From the NCBI GenBank assembly GCA_030148725.1, contig JASBSU010000004.1, positions 184,937-248,936 on the forward strand: a stretch of 64,000 bases of DNA, in the 5' to 3' direction. The stretch comes from Hyphomicrobium sp. (GTDB taxonomy: Bacteria > Pseudomonadota > Alphaproteobacteria > Rhizobiales > Hyphomicrobiaceae). A program made the translations under genes and the position numbers. Shown piece by piece: positions 8,178 to 17,702 of this stretch (position 1 is the first letter of the stretch; the number at the start of each line of letters is the position of its first letter). The notes under the pieces were generated by a model. It was given only the letters and a program-made list of their open reading frames with translations, ran no database searches and was not told the DNA's origin.

Positions 8178-9920
8178 TCAGTAGTAGCGGTACTCGGAGC
8201 TATCGCGGCCGCTGCGCCAGGGTTCGACGACGAACTCGGTGCGATTGCTCGTCTCGCGGCTGAGGCCAAAGTCGGAGATGATGAAGGACGAGCCTGGCTT
8301 CAGAAGCTCGGCGAGCTGTTGTTCGGCCTCCTTCGGCATCTGGATGCGTTCCAGCGCGCTGGCGGCGTCGGCGTCATGGCCGGCGCGCATCACCGGCGCT
8401 TCGTCGTCGTGGCGACGCTTGCGGCGGGGCTGATAGGAAGCGGTCTCATTCGGCCTGAGCGTTACTGAGTTCCAGCGCAAGGCCGCCTCGCCGTTCGTGA
8501 AGTGCGTGGCGGTCAGCACGTGCGTGCCGAGCGGCTGGCTCGGATCCGCAATCGTAACCGGTACATCCATCACCTGGACGAAGCCGAGCTTGGCGATCAG
8601 GCGTCCGGTCTTGCCGCTAATGAAAACGGAAACCGGATAGTTCTTGCGCGACTCCAGGGCGTCGGCCGCAGTCAGGGCATCCTTGGCGCTGGCGAGAACG
8701 GACTCGGCCTGCTTGGTATCTTCGACGGTGACCTTGCGTGCTTTCTCGAGAGCCGCCGCATCGGCGATGGCTTGCTTGGTCTTGGCCGCCTGTGCGTCGA
8801 GGGCGCGCTTGGCGAGCGCTGCAGCATCGGCGGCGTCGAGCATCTTCGTTTCCTCGGCGACCTCCTCGGCAGACTGTTTCTCAAGCGTCGCAGCGTCCAT
8901 CTTCGAAGGGTCGAGCTTTGCCATCTTGGCGGTCAGATTGGTGAACCGCGACGCCGCCGCGGCGGCAGTCTTGGCGGCCTTGCGCGCTGTTTCGGAGAGG
9001 GCATCCTCATCCTTGCGCGCCTGGCGGATCGCCACCTGGGCCTGCTGAACGGCGAGCGTCGCCGCCTTCATCTGGTCGTCGGCGGCGAGCTTGGCGTTCT
9101 CGGCAGCGGCGATCGCCGCGACGAGACGATCGCGCTCGGCGGCGCGCTGGGCAGCCGCCATGCTGCGGGTGCGCCGCTGACCGGCTGCCGTTTCAGAGTT
9201 GAACACATCGGTTTGCGCGGACGCGGCGGCAGGGACCGGTTGTGCGGCGGTGGCCTCAGCGGTGTTGTCGGGTGCGAGCGGCTGCAGCAGGTGCGGGCTG
9301 TTGAACTCCGCCGGCGTCAGGTCATCGTCGCTGATGATGACGCGAGCACCGACGTCGGTGATGCCGAAGAGGTTGCGCGCGAAGCTATACGGCAAGCGGA
9401 CGCAACCGTGGGAGGCCGGGTAGCCTGGGATTTCGCCGGCGTGAAAGGCGATGCCGGAATTGGTGATGCGTTGCATGAACGGCATCGGGGCGCCGCCATA
9501 AAGGTTCGAGAAGTGCGAGCGGTTCTTCTCGAGAATGCTGAAGACGCCGGTCGGTGTCGGGTTGGAGCGCATGCCGCTGGAGATCGGCGACTTGGCGATG
9601 ACCTTGCCGTCGTCATACACGGTGACGGTCTGCTTGCTCAGCGACACGACAAGGACGAGCGGGCCGGTGGGCTTTGGCAGGGTCGTCGTCTGCTTTTCGT
9701 CGGTCGGCTCAACGTAGCGCGGGGCGGCGCGGCGGGCGCGGCGCGGCTTCTGCTGCTGGTTGCCCCACATGCCCCACGGATAGAACTGTGCCTCAGCGCG
9801 TTCGGGCGTGACCGCCATGACGAGGGCGCCAGCGATCAGAGCAAGCATGGAAACGCGGAGGCGGCCGGACACAGCGCCAACGCAATATTTTACGAGCTTG
9901 AACAAAGGAACCCCCGGCAA
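8178..9920 (-). CDS. L,D-transpeptidase (YkuD) with long coiled-coil and C-terminal extension
   Basis: About 580 residues, exported through an N-terminal hydrophobic segment ending ERAEA. The YkuD domain (about 70-185) holds the catalytic motif SHGCVRL with Cys173 and an upstream IAFHAGEIPG histidine. Such enzymes make 3-3 peptidoglycan cross-links or attach proteins to it. Residues about 225-410 are Ala/Lys/Glu-rich coiled coil. A C-terminal segment (PVSVFISGKTGRLIAKLGFV ... PLGTHVLTATHF) resembles a second YkuD-like beta-fold without its cysteine. The start is uncertain: TTG 9920 opens the frame, but GTG 9869 or ATG 9848 would give a cleaner signal peptide. Confidence 0.88.
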   Translation of the reverse strand: MPGVPLFKLVKYCVGAVSGRLRVSMLALIAGALVMAVTPERAEAQFYPWGMWGNQQQKPRRARRAAPRYVEPTDEKQTTTLPKPTGPLVLVVSLSKQTVTVYDDGKVIAKSPISSGMRSNPTPTGVFSILEKNRSHFSNLYGGAPMPFMQRITNSGIAFHAGEIPGYPASHGCVRLPYSFARNLFGITDVGARVIISDDDLTPAEFNSPHLLQPLAPDNTAEATAAQPVPAAASAQTDVFNSETAAGQRRTRSMAAAQRAAERDRLVAAIAAAENAKLAADDQMKAATLAVQQAQVAIRQARKDEDALSETARKAAKTAAAAASRFTNLTAKMAKLDPSKMDAATLEKQSAEEVAEETKMLDAADAAALAKRALDAQAAKTKQAIADAAALEKARKVTVEDTKQAESVLASAKDALTAADALESRKNYPVSVFISGKTGRLIAKLGFVQVMDVPVTIADPSQPLGTHVLTATHFTNGEAALRWNSVTLRPNETASYQPRRKRRHDDEAPVMRAGHDADAASALERIQMPKEAEQQLAELLKPGSSFIISDFGLSRETSNRTEFVVEPWRSGRDSSEYRYY

Positions 9921-10120
9921 TCTCGATGTGTCTCTGAAGAGTTCGGTCTATATGATAATTTTTACCCTAAATCTTCGTTAGCAAGGCATTGGAATCGGTT
10001 TCCTTTCGGTTGTTGTCTTAAAGGGTGTGGCGCTCTGGCTTATGGCCGTCCCAATCACTACTTTCCCGCAACTCCGGCCTCAGAATGACGCTGCCTCCAG
10101 AATAGAGTACCTTCAGCCCC

Positions 10121-11035
10121 ATGTCCGTTCACAATGCCCACAAGCGCCTGATGGCGCCCGACATCGCCGCTATGAAGAAGCGGGGCGAACCGATCGTGTC
10201 GCTGACCGCCTACCATGCGCATACGGCTGCGATAGCCGACCGTTATTGCGACTTCTTGCTGGTGGGCGACAGCCTCGGCATGGTTATGCACGGTTTCGAG
10301 ACCACGGTACCCGTGCCGCTCGACCTGATGATCATGCATGGACGGGCCGTGGTTCGCGGGGCGCGACGGGCGCTGGTTGTGGTCGACATGCCCTTCGGCT
10401 CTTACGAGGAAAGCCCGGCCGTGGCCTTCCGAAACTGTGCCCGGGTCATGAAAGAGACCGACTGTGGGGCGGTGAAGATCGAGGGTGGCCGGCGCATGGC
10501 GGAGACCATCCGCTACCTCGTTGAACGCGGCATCCCGGTCATGTCCCACATCGGGCTTACGCCCCAATCCGTGAACGTTATCGGGGGGTTCAAGGCGCAG
10601 GGAAGAACCCGCGACGAGTGGGCGGCGATCGAGGAAGACGCGCGCCAGGTGGCGGAAGCCGGGGCCTTTGCGATCGTGCTGGAAGCCATCACCGAGCCCC
10701 TCGCCGCACGCATTACGGCTTCGGTTCCGATCCCAACCATCGGAATCGGCGCCTCCGCGGCCTGCGACGGGCAGATCCTCGTCATGGAGGACATGCTGGG
10801 GCTCAGCCCCAAGGTGCCGCGCTTCGTCAAGAAGTTCGGGAAGGTCGGCGAGGTGATCGAGAGCGCGATCCGGGCGTACTCGCAAGATGTGCGTTCGCGG
10901 GCGTTTCCAACCCCGGACCACACCTACGAGATGCTGGACGGTGTACCGGCCAAATCGCAACGGTCGACCTCACGTGTCGGTGCAACCGGCGGCAGGGCCA
11001 CGAAAAAGTCGAAAACCACAAGCAGCAAAGTGTAG
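10121..11035 (+). CDS. panB: 3-methyl-2-oxobutanoate hydroxymethyltransferase
   Basis: A 304-residue PanB, catalysing transfer of a hydroxymethyl group from methylene-tetrahydrofolate to 2-ketoisovalerate, the first committed step of pantothenate and CoA synthesis. Family motifs include [23 protein letters not shown] (metal-binding Asp), [18 protein letters not shown] and [12 protein letters not shown], plus [12 protein letters not shown]. The C-terminal 35 residues are a Ser/Thr/Lys-rich tail beyond the TIM barrel. No panC is visible. It heads the panB-TPR-bamB-der group. Confidence 0.97.
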   Translation: MSVHNAHKRLMAPDIAAMKKRGEPIVSLTAYHAHTAAIADRYCDFLLVGDSLGMVMHGFETTVPVPLDLMIMHGRAVVRGARRALVVVDMPFGSYEESPAVAFRNCARVMKETDCGAVKIEGGRRMAETIRYLVERGIPVMSHIGLTPQSVNVIGGFKAQGRTRDEWAAIEEDARQVAEAGAFAIVLEAITEPLAARITASVPIPTIGIGASAACDGQILVMEDMLGLSPKVPRFVKKFGKVGEVIESAIRAYSQDVRSRAFPTPDHTYEMLDGVPAKSQRSTSRVGATGGRATKKSKTTSSKV

Positions 11036-11139
11036 GGAGCCGATAACGGCTCCTTGGTCGGCCTTTGGCCGATCAATCGCTTGCGCAAGGGATGCTGTCG
11101 GCTATGTATGCGGCATCCGGGAGCCCTTTTGAGGGCTCC
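11036..11139 (+). terminator. Three stem-loops between panB and the TPR gene
   Basis: GGAGCCG-ATAA-CGGCTCC (11036-11053) directly follows the panB stop. A second small stem, TCGGCC-TTT-GGCCGA (near 11058-11072), and a third, GGAGCCCT-TTTG-AGGGCTCC (11120-11139), follow. None has a strong T-run. The cluster could terminate panB transcription or attenuate read-through into the next gene. Confidence 0.5.
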
Positions 11140-11181
11140 GACAAAAACAACGCCAGGGTCTAGGGCTGAAAAGAGCAAGCG

Positions 11182-11937
11182 ATGTCACAGACGGACGACG
11201 ATCTTCTCCGCCAGGTCGAGGAAGAGCTGAGGCGGGAACGCCTCGAGAAGATCTGGAAGAATTACGGCACCTACATCCTCGCGGTCGCGGCGCTGATCGT
11301 GGTCGGCGTTGCAGGCTATAAGATTTGGGAGGGGCGCCGTCTGGCAGCCGCCCAGGCATCGGGCGAGTCCTATGAAAGCGCTCTCCTGCTGCTGCAAGAA
11401 AAGAAAGACGGCAGCGCCGAGAAGGAATTCGAGAAGCTCGCGAATGATGGTGTCGGTGGATACCGGGCATTGGCGCAGCTGCAACTTGCCGGCCTGCTCG
11501 CCAAGCAAGGCAAGAAGGCAGAGGCCATCGCCACTTATGATGCGCTCTCGGGGAGCAGCAACGGCGACGTCGTGCTGCGCGAGTTCGCCCGTCTACAGGC
11601 AACTGGCCTGCGCGTCGGCGAGGTCGACTTTACCGAGATCGAGAATCGGCTCACCCCTCTGATGTCGGATACCAGCCCCTGGCGCTACAGTGCGCGCGAG
11701 TTGCTCGGATTGGCCGCATTCAAGGCCGGCAAGACGCAGGAGGCGCGATCGATCCTGACGCCGCTGTTCGTCGACCAGCAGGCGCCTCAGAGCATCACCG
11801 AACGCGCACAGATGATCATGGCTGAGATCGCCTCAGGTGAGATCGCCAAGAAGGCCACAGGAGCGCCCGCTGCGGGCGCTACTCCGGTGGACGCAAAGCC
11901 GGCGGATGCAACCGCGCCACCGGCCAAAAAAGACTAG
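11182..11937 (+). CDS. YfgM-like TPR membrane protein (SecYEG ancillary family)
   Basis: A 251-residue protein with a short cytoplasmic N-terminus, one transmembrane helix (IWKNYGTYILAVAALIVVGV) and a periplasmic TPR-like region from about residue 60 to 215. It ends in an Ala/Pro/Lys-rich tail. This matches the TPR_21/YfgM family; in E. coli YfgM works with PpiD at the SecYEG translocon on periplasmic folding. It lies 12 nt upstream of bamB and then der, the same order as yfgM-bamB-der in E. coli, which supports the assignment. Confidence 0.85.
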   Translation: MSQTDDDLLRQVEEELRRERLEKIWKNYGTYILAVAALIVVGVAGYKIWEGRRLAAAQASGESYESALLLLQEKKDGSAEKEFEKLANDGVGGYRALAQLQLAGLLAKQGKKAEAIATYDALSGSSNGDVVLREFARLQATGLRVGEVDFTEIENRLTPLMSDTSPWRYSARELLGLAAFKAGKTQEARSILTPLFVDQQAPQSITERAQMIMAEIASGEIAKKATGAPAAGATPVDAKPADATAPPAKKD

Positions 11938-11949
11938 TTTGGGGGATCG

Positions 11950-13329
11950 ATGAGGGGTCGGGGGCAACGGTACGGTCTGATCGGCGCGGGGCTCTCGTCC
12001 CTCGTGCTGCTCGCCGGTTGTGCTGGCGATGGGCCGTCGCTTCCGAAAATTTCCAACCTCAATCCATTCGCCGAGAAGGCTGTGCCGCTGCCGGGCAAAC
12101 GCATTCCGGTGATGCAGGCGCAGGGCATGGAGACGGGCGAACTGGCCGACGGCTTTTCGCCCATCACGCTGCCGGCACCACGCGTCAACGACAACTGGGC
12201 GCAGCCGGGCGGTGACGCCAACAACGCTCCAGGCAATCTCGCGTTCAACGGCGGGACCAACGTCGCGTGGACAGCCGATGCCGGCACCGGCTCGGGCAGC
12301 ACCGGACGCCTCACTGCGCGGCCGGTGGTCTACGGCGGCAATGTTTTCACCCTCGACGCTGAGGGCTCGGTCAGTGCGTTCTCGACGTCTGGTGGCTCGG
12401 CCATATGGCGCGCTTCGCTGAAACCGAAGCGCGAAGCCAGCGGCCCCTGGTATTCCATCTCATTCACGGGCAGCAACAGCGGCGGCGGGTTCGGCGGCGG
12501 CATCGCGGTCGATTCGGGACGTCTCTATGCCGCGACCGGCTACGGCAACGTCGTGGCGCTCGATCCGGCAAACGGCAAGGTCATCTGGGAGAAGCAGCTC
12601 GAGGCGCCGGTTCGGTCGTCGCCGACGGCCGTTGGCGACAAGGTTTTCGTCATCACACTCGACGGACGCTTCTTCTGTCTCGCTGGTGCGGATGGTGGCG
12701 AGCTGTGGTCGGTGCGCGGTGCGCCGCAGCAGGCCAGCCTGATCAACAATGCCAGCCCGGCCGTCGATGGCGATGTGGTCGTTGTGCCGTATCCTTCCGG
12801 CGATCTTCTGGCTCTGCGCATTTCTGATGGCTCGACCGTGTGGTCGGAGAACCTCGCGAGGACGCGTACGACCTCGCAGCTCGCGTCTATGAGCGATGCG
12901 GCGCGCCCCGCCATCGACAATGGAATCGTGTTCGCCATCGGACATGCGGGTCGCATGGTCGCGACGCATGCTGAGACGGGCGAGCGACTGTGGTCGATCA
13001 ACGTTCCCGGCACGCAGACGCCGTGGGTTGCCGGCGGCAGCGTCTATGTCGTCGACACGTCGGGGCAGCTCATCGCGCTGGCACGACAGGACGGCAAGAC
13101 GCAGTGGACGGTGAAGCTGCCGGGTGATGGCGCCTGGGCCGGGCCGACGTTGGCTGGCGGGAACCTGTGGCTCACTTCGTCCAAAGGGATGCTGGTGGGT
13201 GTCGAGGCGACGACGGGCAAGCTGCTGACGCAGAAGGAGCTCGGGGGATCGTTCTATATCGCTCCCATCGTCGCCCAAGGCCGGATGTACGTGCTGAACG
13301 ACAGCGCGAAGCTGGTGGCTCTTAATTAG
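11950..13329 (+). CDS. bamB: Outer membrane assembly lipoprotein BamB
   Basis: A 459-residue lipoprotein with lipobox LVLLAGC near residue 25 and an eight-bladed PQQ-like beta-propeller. Blade repeats are seen as ALDPANGKVIWEKQL, SVSAFSTSGGSAIWR and ALARQDGKTQWTVKL. BamB is an accessory of the BAM complex that inserts outer membrane beta-barrels. The position between the YfgM-like gene and der is the canonical one. The region between the lipobox and the first blade (about 80 residues) is low-complexity and probably a flexible tether. Confidence 0.93.
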   Translation: MRGRGQRYGLIGAGLSSLVLLAGCAGDGPSLPKISNLNPFAEKAVPLPGKRIPVMQAQGMETGELADGFSPITLPAPRVNDNWAQPGGDANNAPGNLAFNGGTNVAWTADAGTGSGSTGRLTARPVVYGGNVFTLDAEGSVSAFSTSGGSAIWRASLKPKREASGPWYSISFTGSNSGGGFGGGIAVDSGRLYAATGYGNVVALDPANGKVIWEKQLEAPVRSSPTAVGDKVFVITLDGRFFCLAGADGGELWSVRGAPQQASLINNASPAVDGDVVVVPYPSGDLLALRISDGSTVWSENLARTRTTSQLASMSDAARPAIDNGIVFAIGHAGRMVATHAETGERLWSINVPGTQTPWVAGGSVYVVDTSGQLIALARQDGKTQWTVKLPGDGAWAGPTLAGGNLWLTSSKGMLVGVEATTGKLLTQKELGGSFYIAPIVAQGRMYVLNDSAKLVALN

Positions 13330-13331
13330 AT

Positions 13332-13600
13332 ACTGACACGAGTGGATAGCGCCCGGATGTGCGGCTGATGTCGCGCGAGCTGATAGCCGGCGCACGCGCC
13401 GGGCGCCCTTGGCGCCTTGCCGCTACGCGGCGCTCTTTTGTGCTGACACGTGTGGATAGAGGCTTTGCGTGCGGCTGATGTCGCGCGAGCTGATAGCCGG
13501 CGCTGCTTTTTGCGCTGCCGATTCACGCCCTCGCTGGAAGGTGCTCGGGCGATCGGAGCGCTGGCGCGGCCGCCCTTGGCGCGTTGCCGCTACCCGGCGC
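13332..13600. repeat. Dispersed non-coding repeat, locus 2 (two units)
   Basis: Starts within 5 nt of the bamB stop. Units begin with TGACACG at 13334 and 13444, followed by AGTGGATAG or TGTGGATAG, then GTGCGGCTGATGTCGCGCGAGCTGATAGCCGGCGC. Unit 1 carries the palindromic GCGCCGGGCGCCCTTGGCGCC end. Unit 2 switches at 13506 to a different module (CTTTTTGCGCTGCCG and onward to about 13566) that is shared with locus 3. The remainder of the gap up to der (13601-13811) contains only further GC-rich, weakly repeat-like sequence. Confidence 0.8.
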
Positions 13601-13811
13601 TTGGGAAGGCTTGGGCGATCGGAACGGCGCGGGGGCACTTGGCCCTCTGCGGCGATGCGGCCTGGGGGGCGGATACGTCAGGTTGGGCGCCGGTTGCGGC
13701 AGGTCGGTTTCTTGCTCTTAACGGATCGGTCGGCGGGGCCGACTATCATCCGGCGGGCGAATGCGCGATAAGCGCCACTCAACACAGCCCCCCGACCGGC
13801 CTTATCCACGC

Positions 13812-15179
13812 ATGTCCCCAGTTCCTACGATCGCCATCATCGGCCGACCCAATGTCGGCAAATCGACCCTCTTCAACCGGCTCACGGGCAAGCGCACGGC
13901 GCTCGTGTCCGATATCCCGGGCCTGACGCGTGACCGGCGCGAGGGCGAGGCGGAAATTGGCGGCCATGCGGTCACCATCGTCGATACGGCGGGGCTCGAG
14001 CAGGCCAAGCGCGGTTCGATCGCCGAACGCATGCGCCAGCAGAGCGAAGCGGCGATTGCAGCCGCCGACCTCATCTTATTCGTGGTCGATGCCCGTGAGG
14101 GCATCACGTCGGACGACAAATCCTTCGGCAAGCTGGTCCGTGCGTCCGGCCGGCCGGTGATCCTCGTTGCCAATAAGAGCGAAGGGCGGGCGGCCGAAGA
14201 AGGCTTCTATGCCGCGTTCGAACTCGGGTTCGGTGAGCCCACGGCGATTTCTGCCGAGCATGGCGAAGGTCTCGGCGATCTCATCGTGGAGATGCTCGCG
14301 GCGCTGGGTCTCAAGGAAGTGCATTCGCCGGAGGGCGAAGGCGAGGAGATACCCGCCACGGCGCGTCCGATCCGCGTCGCCATCGTTGGTCGGCCGAATG
14401 CCGGCAAGTCGACGCTGGTCAACGCGTTCCTCGGCGAGGAGCGGATGATCACGGGGCCAGAGCCGGGGCTGACGCGCGATTCCATTCCAAGCGATCTAGA
14501 ATGGAAGGGGCGCAAGATACGCCTCTTCGATACGGCGGGGCTGCGGCGCAAGGCGAAGATCACCGAGGCCGCCGAAAAGCTCAGTGCATCGGATTCGGTG
14601 CGCGCCATCCGCTTTGCGGAGGTCGTGGTGCTGCTGATCGATGCGGAGCGCCCGTTCGAGCATCAGGATCTGACGATCGGCGACCTTGTGACAGAGGAAG
14701 GCCGGGCGCTGGTGGTGGCGGTCAACAAGTGGGATCTCGTCGAGGACAAGCAGAAGACGCTCAAAGATCTGCGGGAAACCCTCGGCGAGCGTCTGGCGCA
14801 GGTGCCGGGCGTTGCGCTGGTGCCGATCTCGGCGATGAGCGGGCGCGGCATCGACAAGCTCTCGCAAGCGGTGCTCGACGCCTACGAGACGTGGAACAGG
14901 CGCGTGTCGACGCCCGATCTCAATCGCTGGCTCGCGGAAGCGCTGCAGAAGCATGCGCCGCCAGCGGTCAGCGGCCGACGCATCAAGATCCGCTACATCA
15001 CGCAGCCGTCGACGCGGCCGCCAACATTCGTCGCGTTCTGCTCGCGGCCAGGAGATCTGCCGCAATCCTACCTGCGGTATCTGACGAACAGCCTGCGCGA
15101 TGCCTTCAAACTGCCGGGCGTGCCGGTGCGGCTCAATCTGCGCAAGGGTGAAAATCCCTTCGCTAAGCATAAGAGGTAG
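13812..15179 (+). CDS. der: Ribosome biogenesis GTPase Der (EngA)
   Basis: A 455-residue tandem GTPase needed for 50S subunit maturation. G-domain 1 has [13 protein letters not shown] and NKSEG (G4 reads NKSE rather than NKxD). G-domain 2 has [19 protein letters not shown] and NKWDL. The C-terminal KH-like domain begins near residue 355. The start at ATG 13812 gives the expected [19 protein letters not shown]-terminus. It follows bamB after a repeat-filled gap, so it may have its own promoter. Confidence 0.97.
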   Translation: MSPVPTIAIIGRPNVGKSTLFNRLTGKRTALVSDIPGLTRDRREGEAEIGGHAVTIVDTAGLEQAKRGSIAERMRQQSEAAIAAADLILFVVDAREGITSDDKSFGKLVRASGRPVILVANKSEGRAAEEGFYAAFELGFGEPTAISAEHGEGLGDLIVEMLAALGLKEVHSPEGEGEEIPATARPIRVAIVGRPNAGKSTLVNAFLGEERMITGPEPGLTRDSIPSDLEWKGRKIRLFDTAGLRRKAKITEAAEKLSASDSVRAIRFAEVVVLLIDAERPFEHQDLTIGDLVTEEGRALVVAVNKWDLVEDKQKTLKDLRETLGERLAQVPGVALVPISAMSGRGIDKLSQAVLDAYETWNRRVSTPDLNRWLAEALQKHAPPAVSGRRIKIRYITQPSTRPPTFVAFCSRPGDLPQSYLRYLTNSLRDAFKLPGVPVRLNLRKGENPFAKHKR

Positions 15180-15310
15180 TGCGCTTTTCTGGCTCCAGAG
15201 GCGAGACAGTCACTGGTCTGGAATCGTTGCGTGCGCTACCTTGGATTCGCAGGGCTTGCAGGGGACGCAAGGCCTGTGGGCTCAGGCCCGGGGGAAGCTC
15301 TAAAGAGAAA

Positions 15311-15610
15311 ATGGGACCAATGCACATTTGCTCTGACAGCCGGGCGCGCCCGGTGTTTCGTGCGGTTTTCGGTGGGGCGGCGCTACTTCTCGTCATGGCA
15401 TGCAGTGCGTCGGCGAACGCCTATTCGGCGCGCGTCAACTCGGCTTGCGAGCGTGACTACTATCGCTTCTGTGCGAAGTACTCGATCGGCACGCCGGAGC
15501 TGCGCAGCTGCATGATCGCCTCGCGCCGTTCGCTGTCGCGTCGTTGCGTCGATGCGCTCGTGGCCGCCGGTGAGGTGCCGAAGCGCTATCTGGCGAGCAT
15601 GAAGAAGTAA
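15311..15610 (+). CDS. Small secreted Cys-rich-repeat protein
   Basis: About 99 residues from ATG 15311 (ATG 15320 is also possible). A hydrophobic signal segment ends near ACSASANA. The mature part has the spacing CERDYYRFC ... LRSCMI ... LSRRCVDAL, which resembles one GLG1-type cysteine-rich repeat (PF00839 pattern C..D...FC ... C ... L...C). Such repeats are known from Golgi glycoproteins and occur in alphaproteobacterial secreted proteins. Function unknown. It lies 131 nt after der. Confidence 0.7.
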   Translation: MGPMHICSDSRARPVFRAVFGGAALLLVMACSASANAYSARVNSACERDYYRFCAKYSIGTPELRSCMIASRRSLSRRCVDALVAAGEVPKRYLASMKK

Positions 15611-15766
15611 CGGATCGGTCGCTGACGATCGGTTGTGACGCTTCAGGAGATGCAGCGGGCGGGAGCGGCGGCGAACCCTAAGATGCCGCCCACTCCACCG
15701 CCCGCACGGACGACAGCCGCACGTCTGGCGCCGTTCCGGACCACGATAAGTAGGTAAGCCCACCTA

Positions 15767-15797
15767 GCAGCGCAAGGGCCATTCGGCCTTGCGCTGC
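15767..15797. other. Strong inverted repeat upstream of holC
   Basis: GCAGCGCAAGGGCC (15767-15780), loop ATTC, then GGCCTTGCGCTGC (15785-15797), perfect apart from one bulged G. No T-run follows. It could end transcription of the small secreted gene or fold the 5' leader of holC. Confidence 0.55.
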
Positions 15798-15860
15798 AGC
15801 ATGTTGGTGCGCCGCTGATGCACTGCGTGCATCGCGCTCGCCAGCGGGTATAATTCCCGC

Positions 15861-16334
15861 ATGACACAGCCAAATTCTGCATCACCCACTGAGGTGCTTT
15901 TCTATCACCTCGAGCAACAGACGCTCGAGAAGGTGCTGCCAAGCCTCGTCGAGAAAACGTTGGAGCGTGGCTGGCGGGCGGTCATCCAGTCGGGCTCGCA
16001 GGACCGCCTTCAAGCCATCGACCAGACCCTGTGGACGTACAAGGAGGACAGCTTCCTCGCGCATGGGACGGCAAAGGATGGATTTGCGTCCGAGCAGCCC
16101 GTCTATCTCACGACGACTGGCGAGACGCCGAACGGAGCGGGTGTGCGGTTCCTGGTCGAGGGTGCCGAGGCTGAGGCCTTCAGCGGGTTCGTGCGCATCG
16201 TCTACCTGTTCGATGGAAACGATGCGGAGGCCGTGAAGACGGCGCGATCACAATGGACAGCCGCAAAGAGTGCCGGTTGTCCGGTGACGTACTGGCAGCA
16301 GAACCCCGCCGGCCGATGGGAGCGCAAGGCTTAA
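15861..16334 (+). CDS. holC: DNA polymerase III subunit chi
   Basis: A 157-residue protein starting at ATG 15861. Features match the chi subunit, a clamp-loader accessory that contacts single-strand binding protein: N-terminal EVLFYHLEQQTLEKVLPSLV, the DQTLWTYKEDSFLAHG segment, EQPVYLTT, and the C-terminal VTYWQQNPAGRWERK. In many alphaproteobacteria holC neighbours pepA; here that gene is absent and holC stands alone before a terminator. Confidence 0.93.
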   Translation: MTQPNSASPTEVLFYHLEQQTLEKVLPSLVEKTLERGWRAVIQSGSQDRLQAIDQTLWTYKEDSFLAHGTAKDGFASEQPVYLTTTGETPNGAGVRFLVEGAEAEAFSGFVRIVYLFDGNDAEAVKTARSQWTAAKSAGCPVTYWQQNPAGRWERKA

Positions 16335-16400
16335 GGTTTTTGGGAGAGCCGAGAGAGCGAGTGATCTTTCCTGGGCTCAGTGCGAAGCGCCAGAAAAAAA

Positions 16401-16425
16401 GCCCCGCGGGGGAGGCGGGGCTTTT
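16401..16425 (+). terminator. Intrinsic terminator after holC
   Basis: Stem GCCCCGC (16401-16407) and GCGGGGC (16415-16421), followed by TTTT and preceded by an A-run (16394-16400). Confidence 0.85.
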
Positions 16426-16613
16426 GAGTCAGGAGGAGAACGGAGCTAAACCCGGGAGCGCGCAAGGAGCGTTGGCCTCGTGGGCTCTCGATGGACTGAT
16501 CCTGGCGCGGCTTGGTGCCGCCCGCGGTTCCCTCCGTAACAAGCGTCCAAATTTTCTACGCGGCCGTAGCCGCTCCCTTGACAGCTGGGCACCAACCGCG
16601 CTGATGCCGGGCC

Positions 16614-17489
16614 ATGAATTATCGCCATGCCTATCACGCCGGAAACTTTGCGGACGTCGTCAAGCACGCGGTGCTGGCGCTCGTCATCGAGCACCTGAAG
16701 CTGAAGCCGGCACCATTCCGGATCGTCGACACGCACGCCGGGATCGGCGTCTATGACCTCAACTCCGAGGAAGCGCAGAAGACCGGCGAATGGCGTGAAG
16801 GCATCGGTCGCGTGATGGCTGCGCAATTCTCCGATGCGGCCGCGACGGCACTGACGCCGTACCTCGGCGTCGTGAGACGGCTCAATCCGCACGGTGACAT
16901 TACGCGCTACCCGGGGAGCCCGCTCCTCGCGCGCGAGTTGATGCGTACGGAGGATCGTCTGGTCGTCAACGAGCTGCATCCGGAAGACCAGCAGATGCTG
17001 AAGCGATTGTTCGCACACGATGCTCAGGTGACGGTGACGGCGCTCAATGCATGGACGGCGGTCAAAGCATTGCTGCCGCCCCCGGAGCGGCGCGGTGTGG
17101 TGCTCATCGATCCCGCGTTCGAGCAGCCCGGCGAACTCGACCGCATCGTTGAAGCACTCAAAGACAGCGTCCGCCGTTTCGCGGGTGGGACGTATCTTCT
17201 CTGGTATCCGATCAAGGAGTTGCGACCCGTTGCGAATTTTCGCCGGGCGATCGCATCGCTGGCGCTGCCGAAAGCGACGGCGTTCGAGTTGACGATCCGC
17301 GAAACGAAAGAAGAGCAGCTATTGAACGGTTGCGGACTGATCGTGGTGAACGCGCCATTCACGCTGGCGGCAAACCTCGATGCCTTGCTTCCGGAATTGG
17401 CGGGTGTGCTGGCGCTAGGAAAGGGCGGCGGATTTCGCACCGAAGAACTCGGGTCCGAGTCGATGAAAGGCACAAATCGTGTTCGGTGA
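16614..17489 (+). CDS. rlmJ: 23S rRNA (adenine(2030)-N6)-methyltransferase
   Basis: A 291-residue RlmJ. The N-terminus MNYRHAYHAGNFADVVKHAV is diagnostic for the family, and THAGIGVYDL is the SAM-binding motif. The catalytic tetrad region reads LIDPAFEQPGEL, where most N6-adenine methyltransferases have (D/N)PP(Y/F); the second Pro is Ala here. RlmJ methylates A2030 of 23S rRNA. It is monocistronic, between two terminators. Confidence 0.92.
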   Translation: MNYRHAYHAGNFADVVKHAVLALVIEHLKLKPAPFRIVDTHAGIGVYDLNSEEAQKTGEWREGIGRVMAAQFSDAAATALTPYLGVVRRLNPHGDITRYPGSPLLARELMRTEDRLVVNELHPEDQQMLKRLFAHDAQVTVTALNAWTAVKALLPPPERRGVVLIDPAFEQPGELDRIVEALKDSVRRFAGGTYLLWYPIKELRPVANFRRAIASLALPKATAFELTIRETKEEQLLNGCGLIVVNAPFTLAANLDALLPELAGVLALGKGGGFRTEELGSESMKGTNRVR

Positions 17490-17514
17490 GGCGCTTGCCT
17501 CTCTGTTTTTTTTC
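17489..17514 (+). terminator. Intrinsic terminator after rlmJ
   Basis: GAGGC (17489-17493), loop GCTT, GCCTC (17498-17502), then TCTG and an eight-T run (17507-17514). The stem begins at the last base of the rlmJ stop codon. Confidence 0.8.
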
Positions 17515-17702
17515 CTTGATACTTTCTGTGCTCGGGCGGCCGATCGCCCCGGCGGAGACTTGCCGTAGCTTTTTGAGAATATGGCGCGCATGTCGTGCTC
17601 CAGCGCTTTTTTCCCCGCGAACAGTTTCCCCGAGCTTCCCCCCGGTGCGGTCTCGCTTGAGCCGCGCCGTTTTTGTTGACTGCGCACGTTAGGAGATTTG
17701 CG

